From NCBI RefSeq assembly GCF_002217405.1, contig NZ_MUHE01000026.1, positions 1 through 55,717 of the forward strand: a DNA stretch of 55,717 bases. The letters run 5' to 3'. The stretch is from Flavobacterium psychrophilum DSM 3660 = ATCC 49418 (lineage in GTDB: Bacteria; Bacteroidota; Bacteroidia; Flavobacteriales; Flavobacteriaceae). Below are positions 41,759 to 49,958 of the stretch, one piece after another (position 1 is the first letter of the stretch; the number at the start of each line of letters is the position of its first letter). The position numbers and the translations under genes are program-made. The notes beneath the pieces were generated by a model. The model made no database searches and was not told the DNA's origin. It saw only the letters and a program-made list of their open reading frames with translations.

Positions 41759-42307
41759 TTATGCTTTTGTAATAATCTCTGCTAATAGTTTCTTAGCTCT
41801 TAGAAGTTTAATTTTTACATTATTGAGTGGTTCGTTTAAATCGTCTGCAATTTCTTGGTAACTCATTTCCTGAAAATAGCGCATCTGAATAACTTCTTGG
41901 TAGGCTGGTTTTAGTTCTTTGATAAATTGTAGTAGTCGAGATAAATTTTGTTCCGTAATTAATTTGTCTTCTGCCGAAGGGGAGGTGTCGGCAACGGAAT
42001 AAGCGATGTCATTTTCTTCGTCGGTAATGTCTATAAAAAGCGATGATTTTTTCTTTCGGAGCAAATCGATGTGTACATTTTTTGCAATAGCAATTAGCCA
42101 AGTATTAAACTGAAATTCGGGATTGTAAGTGGCTATTTTGTCGAAAGCTTTCGAGAAAGTTTCTATCGCAATATCCTCGGCATCGGTTTCATTTTCTGTG
42201 CGTTGTAGCATAAAGCCATATACTTCGTTCCAATAGCTGTCTAGGAGAAAAGTAAAAGCAATTTGGTCGCCTAGTTTGGCTTTGTCTATATGTTGTTTTA
42301 TTTCCAA
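41759..42307 (-). CDS. ECF-type RNA polymerase sigma factor
   Basis: The 182-residue alternative sigma factor has region 2 (about 12-85, with TFLLDSYWNEVYGFMLQRTE, AEDIAIETFSKAFDKI and WLIAIAKNVHIDLLRKKK) and region 4 (about 120-175, PAYQEVIQMRYFQEMSYQEI, NVKIKLLRAKKLL helix-turn-helix). It directs transcription of a small regulon. No anti-sigma gene is adjacent. It overlaps the end of the glycosyltransferase gene by 10 bp (same strand), so the two are co-transcribed. The regulon is unknown. Confidence 0.92.
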   Translation of the reverse strand: MEIKQHIDKAKLGDQIAFTFLLDSYWNEVYGFMLQRTENETDAEDIAIETFSKAFDKIATYNPEFQFNTWLIAIAKNVHIDLLRKKKSSLFIDITDEENDIAYSVADTSPSAEDKLITEQNLSRLLQFIKELKPAYQEVIQMRYFQEMSYQEIADDLNEPLNNVKIKLLRAKKLLAEIITKA

Positions 42308-43410
42308 GTGACTGGTTTTGAGAAAATATTTCTAATAAACACACTTAATTGTGTGAATATAAGAATTGTTTCTAGGATTGGAAACCAATACATTACGTCT
42401 TTTTCTTTTAGTTTTCCTGCTGAATATCCTAGCGAGATCCATGCAATTATATATCTATAAACAATTAGTGATGTTACAATAATCCACTGAAATTGGAAAA
42501 TTAATAAAATAATGGGGATAAGCAGGAAAAATATTTGTGAAAAATAAAAAATGCCCAATTGTATTTTGTCGGGAGATTTATAATATTTTGCTGTCGAAAT
42601 ATGACGACGTTTTTGCATAATCCAGTCTGGAAAGGTTTTTTTAGCTGTCGAATAAGTAAAACTTTCGGGATTATAGGCAATAGCTGTATTGTGTTTGTTT
42701 GCTGCTTCGTTTATAAATAAATCATCGTCGCCAGAACGTATTTTTATGTGGTTTATAAAGCCATTTACCTTAAAAAACTCATCTCTTTTGTAGGCTAAAT
42801 TCCTGCCAACTCCCATGTAAGGTTTACCTATTTTTGCCCAAGAGAAGTATTGTGTAGCAGTAAGTAAAGTTTCGAAACGTATTAATTTGTTTAAGAAACC
42901 AGATTCTTTTTCGTACGCACCATAACCTAAAACAATGGTTTTGTGTAGTGTAAAATGAGAAGACATTTCGGTAATCCAATTTTCAGATTTAGGATAACAA
43001 TCCGCATCTGTAAATAGCAAATAATCTTTTGTAGCTGCTTTGATACCAAGGGTTAAGGCGAATTTTTTGTTTCCCCAAAACGCCTCGTTATTTGCTACTT
43101 TTACTAATTTTATGTTAGTATATTGCTTTTCGAACTGTTCGAAAATTTCTAAAGTTTCGTCGCTAGAGGCATCGTCTATTAGTATAATTTCGAAATTCGA
43201 ATAATTTTGGTTGGCCAGTAGCGGAATAAATTTTTGTATATTTTCTTCTTCATTTTTTGCACAAACAATTACTGAAACAGATATATGTTTGGTTGTGCTT
43301 TCTTGGGTTTTTGAAAAAGAAAATTTACCAAAGACAAACAAATAGTAAATTGTCTGAATAACTACAATTCCTATAAAAAGATAAAGCAAAATGAATAAAA
43401 ATTGTGTCAT
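42298..43410 (-). CDS. Family 2 glycosyltransferase, membrane anchored
   Basis: The start at 43410 (MTQFLFILLYLFIGIVVIQT) is preferred over 43437, giving 370 residues. An N-terminal helix (about 4-25) precedes a GT2 catalytic domain (about 40-260): SVIVCAKNEEENI, IILIDDASSDETLEIF, YLLFTDADCYP (DxD-like), GRNLAYKRDEFFKVNGF and a QKRRHISTAKYY motif like the QxxRW of processive enzymes. Two or three helices follow at the C-terminus (about 290-365). It is probably involved in cell-surface glycan or glycolipid synthesis; donor and acceptor are unknown. It is upstream of, and overlaps, the sigma factor gene. Confidence 0.88.
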   Translation of the reverse strand: MTQFLFILLYLFIGIVVIQTIYYLFVFGKFSFSKTQESTTKHISVSVIVCAKNEEENIQKFIPLLANQNYSNFEIILIDDASSDETLEIFEQFEKQYTNIKLVKVANNEAFWGNKKFALTLGIKAATKDYLLFTDADCYPKSENWITEMSSHFTLHKTIVLGYGAYEKESGFLNKLIRFETLLTATQYFSWAKIGKPYMGVGRNLAYKRDEFFKVNGFINHIKIRSGDDDLFINEAANKHNTAIAYNPESFTYSTAKKTFPDWIMQKRRHISTAKYYKSPDKIQLGIFYFSQIFFLLIPIILLIFQFQWIIVTSLIVYRYIIAWISLGYSAGKLKEKDVMYWFPILETILIFTQLSVFIRNIFSKPVTWK

Positions 43411-43448
43411 AAAAAGGTGTCGAAAAATATTTTGCAAAGGTACTAAAA

Positions 43449-43480
43449 GATTTTAGATTTCAGATTTCAGATTTCAGATT
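43449..43480. repeat. AGATTTC short direct-repeat array (second site)
   Basis: AGATTTTAGATTTCAGATTT followed by CAGATTTCAGATT repeats the unit at 40442-40471. It lies between the glycosyltransferase and btuC genes and has no coding content. Confidence 0.55.
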
Positions 43481-43525
43481 GTTTGCAAAAGATTATTTTT
43501 TAGATAATAGATGTATTGAAAATAA

Positions 43526-44554
43526 TTAATTAAAACCTCGTTTTCTAACCAATAACCAAATTACAACTGGCGCACCAATTATAGAAGTTATGGCATTTAT
43601 GGGTAAAGTAATATTCGTTCCAGGCATTTGCGAAACCATATCGCAAAATAACATGATAATAGCGCCAAAAAGTAAAGTACTCCAAAATAAAACCCAATGA
43701 TTGCTAGTGTGAAAAACTATTTTTGCAATATGAGGAACAGCTAGTCCAATAAAAGCTATGGGGCCTGCAAAGGCGGTAATACTTCCAGCTAATAGACTCG
43801 TTGCGATGATAATGATAAGCTTGGCTTTTTTGAAGTTTATTCCCATACTTCGAGCATAATTTTCGCCTAATAATAGTGCGTCTAAGGCTTTAATATTCAT
43901 GATGCTTAAAAACAAACCAATTGTTACTGATGTAAAAAGAATTACAATCTGATTCCAAGATAAATTACCCAAACTTCCCATAGACCAAAAAGTAAATTTC
44001 TGCAATTGTTCTGCCGAAGAAAAGTAGGTTAAAACACTAACTACAGCACCAGCAAAACTACTAAACATGAGCCCTACGATGAGAATGATAGTGGTGTCTC
44101 GCATTTGTTTTGAAACTAATAAAACTAGGAATAAAACCAGTAAACTTCCCGAGCAAGAAGCCAGCATAATGCCGTAAGGCGACAAAAAATAATTGGCAAG
44201 TATAGCGGGCAAATAACTGGCTCCTAAAATAACAAATGCAACCCCCAAACTAGCCCCTGAACTTAGCCCTAAAACATAAGGACCTGCAAGCGGATTTCTA
44301 AATAAAGTTTGCATTAATAATCCGGAAACAGACAGCCCCATTCCTACTAAAATAGCCGTGATGGCTTTGGGTAAACGATAATTAAGAATAATATATTCCC
44401 AAGTAGATTTACTGGCTTGCCCCCCTGTTAAACTGGTATAAACTTCCTTGAATGGAATTGTAACCGAACCAAAACTAATGTTAATAAAGAATAAAAAAAA
44501 CAGCCCTATAATTAGTGCAAAAAAAAGAATAGTATTTCGTTTTTGGTTTGCCAA
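43526..44554 (-). CDS. btuC: FecCD/BtuC-type ABC transporter permease, probable corrinoid importer
   Basis: The 342-residue inner-membrane permease has about 10 helices, the first at about 10-28 (FFALIIGLFFLFFINISFGS). FecCD signatures include LRLPKAITAILVGMGLSVSG-like text (YRLPKAITAIL), LMQTLFRNPLAGPYVLGLSS and GPIAFIGLAVPHIAKI, with a C-terminal LPINAITSIIGAPVVIWLLV. The FecCD family moves iron-siderophores or vitamin B12. Pairing with a BtuF-like gene 1 bp upstream and with a cobamide salvage locus points to corrinoid. No ATPase gene (btuD) is in the window; it would have to be encoded elsewhere. Confidence 0.82.
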   Translation of the reverse strand: MANQKRNTILFFALIIGLFFLFFINISFGSVTIPFKEVYTSLTGGQASKSTWEYIILNYRLPKAITAILVGMGLSVSGLLMQTLFRNPLAGPYVLGLSSGASLGVAFVILGASYLPAILANYFLSPYGIMLASCSGSLLVLFLVLLVSKQMRDTTIILIVGLMFSSFAGAVVSVLTYFSSAEQLQKFTFWSMGSLGNLSWNQIVILFTSVTIGLFLSIMNIKALDALLLGENYARSMGINFKKAKLIIIIATSLLAGSITAFAGPIAFIGLAVPHIAKIVFHTSNHWVLFWSTLLFGAIIMLFCDMVSQMPGTNITLPINAITSIIGAPVVIWLLVRKRGFN

Positions 44555-44555
44555 T

Positions 44556-45698
44556 TTAGTTTAATTTTTGTGCAAATGTAAAAGTATAATCTGGAAGCAA
44601 TTCAGGATGAAAAATCTTAATATAATCTTTTAAAACCAAATCAGGCCTACTTGGTGATAATTCATAAAAAATGGTGCCGCCAGTAGCGCCTAATTTACTT
44701 TCAAAACTATAAATATTTTTAGATTTTAAAGCATCAAACTGACTATAATGTGGGTTTGTATTGGCTAAAGCAGCTATGTTTTTATAGGCACCAGTAGGAA
44801 TCCAATATTGTGCAGTTTTTGCTTTTTCTAGTATTTTTTCGAACGATAAGCTCATGCTTCCTGTTCCTGCAACATTTGCCCATAAATAATTAGCTTTTGC
44901 ATCTTTCATAAATTGGGCTACCCAACTGTTTCCTCGGGCTACATACCATTGGTCTTGGTACATCGAGCCATATAATACAGTCGATTTTGCTTTTTTTGAA
45001 GCAACTAATGTTAGCGCATTATCGTAATTTTTTACAATATTGTCAAAGAGTGTTTTAGCCTCTTTTTCTTTGCCAAATAGTGCGCCAAATAGTTTAATCC
45101 ATTCTGCTTTTCCTAGCGGAGATTGTTCCATCCAATCGGCTTCAATAAGTACTTTTAGACCACTCTTTTGCAAATTATCAATCATAGGATTAGTATTATC
45201 TACCCCAAAAGCCACGATGAGATTGGGAGCCAATTCTATGAGTTGTTCTACATTTAATTTTTCGTTTTGCCCTACGTTTTTTACAAAACCAGCATCAATT
45301 AACTTTCGGGTTTTTTCTGACGAAACATAATCGGTATGCGGAAAACCCACTAATGATTTCTCTACACCAAGCATTTCTAGAAAAGGAACGTTAGTGGTTG
45401 ATGTAACCACAATAGATTGCAAAGGAACACCAATTGTTATGTGTTTTTGTAAACTATCAGGAACAACTCCGTTCTTCTCTTTTAGAATATAAGTAAAACT
45501 TTTATGAGCATCTGGCCAAGGATTTGAAACTTTTATTACTGTATATCCTTCGTGCTTAATAAGCACTAAACTTTTAGAATAGCGTATCAAATTACCAGCA
45601 ATTGTAATTGTTTCTGTTCTAGTTGTTTCGTTTTTTTTGCATCCAACGACTGCTAAAAACAAGATAAAACAATATAATTTTAGGAGATTTAGTTTCAT
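44556..45698 (-). CDS. btuF: BtuF-like periplasmic binding lipoprotein, probable corrinoid
   Basis: The start at 45698 (MKLNLLKLYCFILFLAVVGC) gives a clean lipoprotein signal and 380 residues; 45722 would add a non-signal leader. The body has the TroA/helical-backbone receptor layout: KSFTYILKEKNGVVPD, VVTSTTNVPFLEMLGVEKSL, a DYVSSEKTRKLIDAGFVKNV linker, ELAPNLIVAFGVDN and a TGSMSLSFEKILEKA segment. It captures ligand for the FecCD permease encoded 1 bp downstream. The family covers B12 and ferric-siderophore binders; the neighbouring cobamide genes favour B12. It is divergent from the CWC/cob operon across 165 bp. Confidence 0.8.
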   Translation of the reverse strand: MKLNLLKLYCFILFLAVVGCKKNETTRTETITIAGNLIRYSKSLVLIKHEGYTVIKVSNPWPDAHKSFTYILKEKNGVVPDSLQKHITIGVPLQSIVVTSTTNVPFLEMLGVEKSLVGFPHTDYVSSEKTRKLIDAGFVKNVGQNEKLNVEQLIELAPNLIVAFGVDNTNPMIDNLQKSGLKVLIEADWMEQSPLGKAEWIKLFGALFGKEKEAKTLFDNIVKNYDNALTLVASKKAKSTVLYGSMYQDQWYVARGNSWVAQFMKDAKANYLWANVAGTGSMSLSFEKILEKAKTAQYWIPTGAYKNIAALANTNPHYSQFDALKSKNIYSFESKLGATGGTIFYELSPSRPDLVLKDYIKIFHPELLPDYTFTFAQKLN

Positions 45699-45810
45699 CA
45701 CTTTTTCAAATTTAAAAGCCAAAGGTAAAGGATATTTTTTTTATAACGAGAATCAAATTTTTTCAAATCTAGATCCAAGTATAAAACATAACATAAAATT
45801 TATGCCAATA

Positions 45811-45834
45811 GTTATGTGCATAACTTTATATTTG
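45811..45834 (+). promoter_or_regulatory. Promoter of the CWC/cobU operon with short dyad
   Basis: TATATTTG (45827-45834) is a good -7 box, 29 bp before the start at 45864. Immediately upstream lies the near-palindrome GTTATGTGCATAAC (45811-45824). The rest of the 45699-45863 gap shows no riboswitch. Confidence 0.5.
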
Positions 45835-45863
45835 TCTTCTATTATTTGTTTAACAAAAGTAAA

Positions 45864-46268
45864 ATGAGGGCTAGTTTTCCTATTAATACCATTCAAATAA
45901 AAAACTGTTCATCCTGCGCAACGCCTTTCAATTGTGGCAATACGCCAGAAGGGCGACAATGTTGGTGTCATGATTTCCCCCCTATTTTTACACCATCACA
46001 AGCCATAGATTGTTTGTGTCCGAATTGTTTTAAAGTATCATGTTCTTCAAGAACAGACGAATATCTTGCCACTATAACACCAGAAACCGCTTCTGAAAAC
46101 ATAGCGAAAAACTTGCCAAAAACAACAACCTTACAAGAAGGAATTGACTATTATATAGAGAACGGGAATTATGTTTTTAAAGCATTTTTTCATCTCAAAA
46201 GAGGACATTGTTGTACCAACGGATGCAGGCATTGTCCTTACGGATTCAAAAAAACAACGAAAAAATGA
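45864..46268 (+). CDS. Cysteine-rich CWC / DUF5522 fusion protein
   Basis: The start at 45864 (MRASFPINTIQIKN) gives 134 residues. The N-terminal CWC domain (about 13-65) has paired Cys: CSSCATPFNCGN, QCWCHDFPP and CLCPNCFKVSC, a probable zinc-binding module. The C-terminal part (about 90-134) is DUF5522-like: DYYIENGNYVFKAFFHLKRG then HCCTNGCRHCPYGF, with four more Cys. The two domains are often adjacent or fused in flavobacteria. The stop overlaps the cobU start (ATGA, 46265-46268), so it is translationally coupled to cobamide salvage. Role: unknown; possibly a metal-binding partner. Confidence 0.82.
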   Translation: MRASFPINTIQIKNCSSCATPFNCGNTPEGRQCWCHDFPPIFTPSQAIDCLCPNCFKVSCSSRTDEYLATITPETASENIAKNLPKTTTLQEGIDYYIENGNYVFKAFFHLKRGHCCTNGCRHCPYGFKKTTKK

Positions 46269-46777
46269 TATACCTAATTACAGGCGGAGAACGCTCAGGA
46301 AAAAGCAGTTATGCCGAAAATTTAGCAAAACAATTAGCCGAAAACCCAATGCACGTAGCAACCGCCAGAACATGGGACGACGATTTTCAGAACAGAATAA
46401 ACCGCCATCAAAAAGACAGAGACCAGAGATGGACAAACATCGAAAAAGAAAAACATTTATCCGAAATAGATTTTTCAGGCAAAGTAGCCATTATAGACTG
46501 CGTAACACTCTGGCTGACCAACTTTTTTATCGACACTAAAAACGATGTGCCTTTGTCCCTAGAGCAAGCCAAAGCTGAAATTAATGCCATTGCAAAACAA
46601 CAAAACACCACAATAATTATCGTTACAAACGAAATAGGAATGGGCGTTCATGCCCAAACCCACAGCGGACGAAAATTTACAGAACTACAAGGCTGGATAA
46701 ACCAATATATAGCCCAAAAAGCAAACAAAGTAATACTAATGATTTCCGGAATTCCTGTTACAATTAAAGAGGAATAA
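46265..46777 (+). CDS. cobU: Adenosylcobinamide kinase / adenosylcobinamide-phosphate guanylyltransferase
   Basis: The start at 46265 (MIYLITGGERSGKSSYAENL) is chosen because it opens directly with the family P-loop (GGERSGKS, 7-14), giving 170 residues. CobU phosphorylates adenosylcobinamide and makes AdoCbi-GDP. Visible motifs are the RINRHQKDRD His region (guanylylated His), DCVTLWLTNFF, IIVTNEIGMGVHA and a C-terminal SGIPVTIK. It acts in the cytoplasm upstream of CobS. It is coupled to the CWC protein by ATGA overlap. A dispersed stem-loop repeat separates it from the BluB-CobT gene. Confidence 0.95.
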   Translation: MIYLITGGERSGKSSYAENLAKQLAENPMHVATARTWDDDFQNRINRHQKDRDQRWTNIEKEKHLSEIDFSGKVAIIDCVTLWLTNFFIDTKNDVPLSLEQAKAEINAIAKQQNTTIIIVTNEIGMGVHAQTHSGRKFTELQGWINQYIAQKANKVILMISGIPVTIKEE

Positions 46778-46854
46778 CCATAATATACCCCCAAAACATT
46801 AATACTTTATCATAGGGAAACAAAACCTAAAAAAATCAGATCAAATGAGCCAAT

Positions 46855-46957
46855 AATTTGGGCGTTACCACAAGGGTCGGGCTGTGCGCTATATCTTTTG
46901 TGGCGAACCCCGCCACAAAAGGATGCCGCTACCATCCCTAACGCGCCCGCAACCCAA
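46855..46957. repeat. REP-like GC-rich stem-loop element between cobU and bluB-cobT
   Basis: It stands out by high GC in AT-rich DNA. The inner stem CTTTTGTGGCG (46895-46905) pairs perfectly with CGCCACAAAAG (46911-46921). Outer arms TTGGGCGTTA (46858-46867) and TAACGCGCCC plus CCCAA (46939-46955) also pair in part. The 5' end is repeated at 29463-29492. An apparent open frame starting at 46884 comes from this element; the real BluB-CobT start is 46962. Confidence 0.7.
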
Positions 46958-46961
46958 TAAG

Positions 46962-48638
46962 ATGAATCTAGACCAAATCATACAATCCCGCAGAGATACC
47001 CGTCATTTTACAGACGATGAAGTACCAGATCAAGTAATCCAAAAAGCACTGCAAGCAGGACACTACGCACCATCTGTAGGCTTAACTAATGCCACAAAAT
47101 ATTACACCATCAAATGTAAAAAAATCAAAAAAGCAATCAAAAAAATATTTCTAGATTATGATCAAAAAGCAATAAACCTAACAGATACCCAACAACAAAA
47201 ACAACAATACCAAGCCCTAAAACTAGAAGCCATCGAAGAAGCACCACTAGGATTAGTAATTTGTTACGATCGTTCGGTACTCAATAATTTTACCATAGGA
47301 ACCGTAGGGAGCAACGAAGCCATAAAATTTAGTGCAGTTTGTGCCGCACAAAACATTTGGCTTTCCCTCACAGCACAAGGTTATTCTATGGGTTGGGTTT
47401 CAATTTTAAATTATTATGAGTTTAAAAAACTATTAGGATTGCCAGAAAACATAGAACCTTTAGGCTATTTTTGCATTGGCAAACCTGCCACAAATTATAA
47501 CAACCAACCCATGTTGCAACAACTCAACTGGAAGCAAAAACCCGAAAAACCTTCTGTTCAAGAAATCTCAACACTTCCTAAAAAAAAATCAGAAATTAAA
47601 TGGGTTATCAATAAGTCAGAAAAACCTATTTTATCTAAATTTAAGGAGACTTTACAAAATAAAATAAACAATAAAACAAAACCAGTAGGATCATTAGGCG
47701 TTTTAGAAACATTAGCCCAACAAATTGCTACCGTTTTTCAAACCCTAGAACCAAGAATAACAAAACCCAACATGGTAGTTTTTGCTGCCGATCACGGTAT
47801 TGCAAATCACGGCATAAGCGCCTATCCGCAAGACGTAACAAGGCAAATGGTTGCTAATTTTCTAGAAGGTGGCGCAGCAATAAATGTTTTTTGCAAACAA
47901 AACAGCATCAAATTATCTATTGTAGATGCTGGGGTAAATTATGATTTTCCCACAAATACAGATCTCATTTCATCAAAAATAGCAAAAGGAACACAATCCT
48001 TTCTGTACGAAGCAGCAATGAGTACAACCGAACTCGATTTGTGTTTTACTAAAGGAAGTGAAATCGTAAAAGCTATCGCAAAAACAAATAGTAATTGTAT
48101 TGGTTTTGGCGAAATGGGAATAGGAAATACAGCAACAGCTTCGGTTTTAATGAGTGTTATTTTAGAATTGCCAATCGAAGATTGCGTAGGAAAAGGAACT
48201 GGCGTAAATGATGAAAAACTAAAATTGAAGCAAGAAATTCTTAAAAAAGCAATACAAAACTACCAAGGCACAAATAATTTAGATTCAAAATTAGCTTATT
48301 TTGGAGGTTTCGAAATTATGCAAATGGCAGGAGCAATGCTTCAAGCCTATAACAATAATATGCTGATTCTAGTAGACGGATTTATATGTACTGTTGCTTT
48401 CTTAATTGCATTCGAAAAAAATCCAGCCATATTAAAAAACGCCATTTTTTGCCACCAATCTGCCGAGCAAGCACATATAAAATTGTTAGATTATTTAAAA
48501 GTAAAACCCATTTTAAATTTAAATTTGCGATTGGGCGAAGGAACTGGTTGTGCGGTTGCATTTCCAATAATTCAATCGGCAGTGGCCTTTTTGAATGAAA
48601 TGGCGAGTTTTGAAAGTGCCAATATTAGCCAAAAATAG
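46962..48638 (+). CDS. BluB-CobT fusion: DMB synthase plus nicotinate-nucleotide:DMB phosphoribosyltransferase
   Basis: The 558-residue protein has two enzymes. Residues about 1-200 are BluB: SRRDTRHFTDDEVP, HYAPSVGLTNATKYYTI and MGWVSILNYYEF (GWVS Ser). BluB makes 5,6-dimethylbenzimidazole (DMB) from FMNH2 and O2. Residues about 230-558 are CobT: NKTKPVGSLGVLETLAQQIA, VFAADHGIANHGISAYP and, near the end, LRLGEGTGCAVAFPI with the catalytic Glu. CobT links DMB to ribose phosphate to make alpha-ribazole phosphate. The linker is about 30 Lys/Pro-rich residues. The fusion would channel DMB straight to activation. The start at 46962 lies just after the REP-like element; CobS follows after 34 bp. 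Confidence 0.93.
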   Translation: MNLDQIIQSRRDTRHFTDDEVPDQVIQKALQAGHYAPSVGLTNATKYYTIKCKKIKKAIKKIFLDYDQKAINLTDTQQQKQQYQALKLEAIEEAPLGLVICYDRSVLNNFTIGTVGSNEAIKFSAVCAAQNIWLSLTAQGYSMGWVSILNYYEFKKLLGLPENIEPLGYFCIGKPATNYNNQPMLQQLNWKQKPEKPSVQEISTLPKKKSEIKWVINKSEKPILSKFKETLQNKINNKTKPVGSLGVLETLAQQIATVFQTLEPRITKPNMVVFAADHGIANHGISAYPQDVTRQMVANFLEGGAAINVFCKQNSIKLSIVDAGVNYDFPTNTDLISSKIAKGTQSFLYEAAMSTTELDLCFTKGSEIVKAIAKTNSNCIGFGEMGIGNTATASVLMSVILELPIEDCVGKGTGVNDEKLKLKQEILKKAIQNYQGTNNLDSKLAYFGGFEIMQMAGAMLQAYNNNMLILVDGFICTVAFLIAFEKNPAILKNAIFCHQSAEQAHIKLLDYLKVKPILNLNLRLGEGTGCAVAFPIIQSAVAFLNEMASFESANISQK

Positions 48639-48672
48639 AAAGTTTAAGTTTTGTAAAAACCTTTACACTAAA

Positions 48673-49449
48673 ATGAAAAAAGAAATACACATATTTTTTA
48701 CCGCATTAATGTTTTATACTCGAATTCCGTGTCCAAAAAACATCGATCACAATCCAGAATATCTCAACAAAGCCTCTCGGTATTTTCCGGTTATTGGTTG
48801 GATTGTTGGCGCAATAAGCTTTGTGGCTTATTATTTCTCATCTATTATCTTCTCTCATGAAATAGCCGTTATTTTATCCATGATTGCAGGAATTCTAACC
48901 ACAGGTGCTTTTCACGAAGATGGTTTTGCCGATGTTTGTGACGGTTTTGGTGGCGGCTGGACCAAAGAAAAAATCCTAATAATCATGAAAGATAGTGCCA
49001 TTGGAGCCTACGGAGCCATTGGTTTGGTGTTGCTTTTTTTACTCAAGTATCAGAGTTTGAATGAAGTTTTTCATCAATCGTTAATCATCAATCTTTTATT
49101 GTTTGTAACGGCACATGCTATAAGTCGTTTAGCCGCTATTTCTATCGTATTTACACACAAATATTCTCGCGATGATGCTTCTAGTAAAAGCAAACCTATT
49201 GCTCAAGGTTACACTTGGCGAGAAGTATGGGGTGCATTCTTTTTCGGGATATTGCCACTTCTGTTTTTGTCTTACTTTTATTGGCAATTTGTATTGGTAA
49301 TTATCCCTATAACGATGACTCGTTTTTTTCTAGTGCGCTATTTCCAGAAATGGATTAACGGTTACACGGGCGATTGTCTAGGAGCTACCCAACAAGTGTG
49401 CGAAGTTGTATTTTATCTGTCAATTATAGGGATATGGAAATTTATTTAG
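48673..49449 (+). CDS. cobS: Adenosylcobinamide-GDP ribazoletransferase (cobalamin synthase)
   Basis: The start at 48673 (MKKEIHIFFTALMFYTRIPC) is preferred because it matches the CobS N-terminus; the product has 258 residues. The inner-membrane enzyme joins AdoCbi-GDP with alpha-ribazole (phosphate). The signature FHEDGFADVCDGFGGG (about 80-95; DGxxDxxDG metal-binding) and MKDSAIGAYGAIGLVLLFLL are present, then RDDASSKSKPIAQGYTW and a C-terminal NGYTGDCLGATQQVCEVVFY motif. There are about six membrane helices. It overlaps the cobC gene by 16 bp and is in the bluB-cobT operon. Confidence 0.95.
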   Translation: MKKEIHIFFTALMFYTRIPCPKNIDHNPEYLNKASRYFPVIGWIVGAISFVAYYFSSIIFSHEIAVILSMIAGILTTGAFHEDGFADVCDGFGGGWTKEKILIIMKDSAIGAYGAIGLVLLFLLKYQSLNEVFHQSLIINLLLFVTAHAISRLAAISIVFTHKYSRDDASSKSKPIAQGYTWREVWGAFFFGILPLLFLSYFYWQFVLVIIPITMTRFFLVRYFQKWINGYTGDCLGATQQVCEVVFYLSIIGIWKFI

Positions 49450-49958
49450 TACGTCATACCGAAACAGTTTGCGAAAAAGGTATTTGTTACGGTCAAGCCG
49501 ATGTACAAATTAAACCTAATTATTTATCTATTTTCGAATCTATAAAAAATCAAATTCCCAAAGGCGCTATTGTATATTCAAGTTCTTTAAAGCGATGCAC
49601 AATATTAGCAAATTATATTTCTTCTGAAAATTACAAAACGGATTCCCGATTAATGGAAATGAATTTTGGCGATTGGGAATTAAAAAAATGGAATGATATT
49701 TCGCTAGAAACCATGAATCCTTGGATGCAAGATTTCGTAAATGTATCTGTGCCAAATGGCGAATCATTTATACAATTACATAAAAGAGTAGTCAGTTTTT
49801 TAAACGATTTAAAACAATCAAATTCATCAAATCCAGTTGTCATTATTACGCATGCGGGTGTTATTCGAAGTGTTTTGTGTCAAATTTATAATTTACCACT
49901 TCAAGATGCTTTTCAGTATAAAGTTGATTTTGGCGAAGTAAAAAAGATAAAATTATGA
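49434..49958 (+). CDS. cobC: Alpha-ribazole phosphatase (histidine phosphatase family)
   Basis: The start at 49434 (MEIYLVRHTETVCEKG) gives 174 residues; this start places the RHT motif at residues 7-9 with phospho-acceptor His8. The second catalytic region is VVIITHAGVIRSVLCQIYN (His-Ala-Gly), and MNFGDWELKKW is the family NFGxWE motif. The protein is similar to phosphoglycerate-mutase-like enzymes; assignment to CobC comes from its 16-bp overlap with cobS and from motif fit. It dephosphorylates alpha-ribazole phosphate or cobalamin phosphate in the last step of the salvage pathway. The operon ends here. Confidence 0.85.
   Translation: MEIYLVRHTETVCEKGICYGQADVQIKPNYLSIFESIKNQIPKGAIVYSSSLKRCTILANYISSENYKTDSRLMEMNFGDWELKKWNDISLETMNPWMQDFVNVSVPNGESFIQLHKRVVSFLNDLKQSNSSNPVVIITHAGVIRSVLCQIYNLPLQDAFQYKVDFGEVKKIKL

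Noticed and set aside
46884..46961. Longer N-terminus of the BluB-CobT protein
   Set aside because: The extra codons come from the GC-rich repeat; the BluB sequence proper begins with MNLDQIIQSRRDTRHF at 46962.
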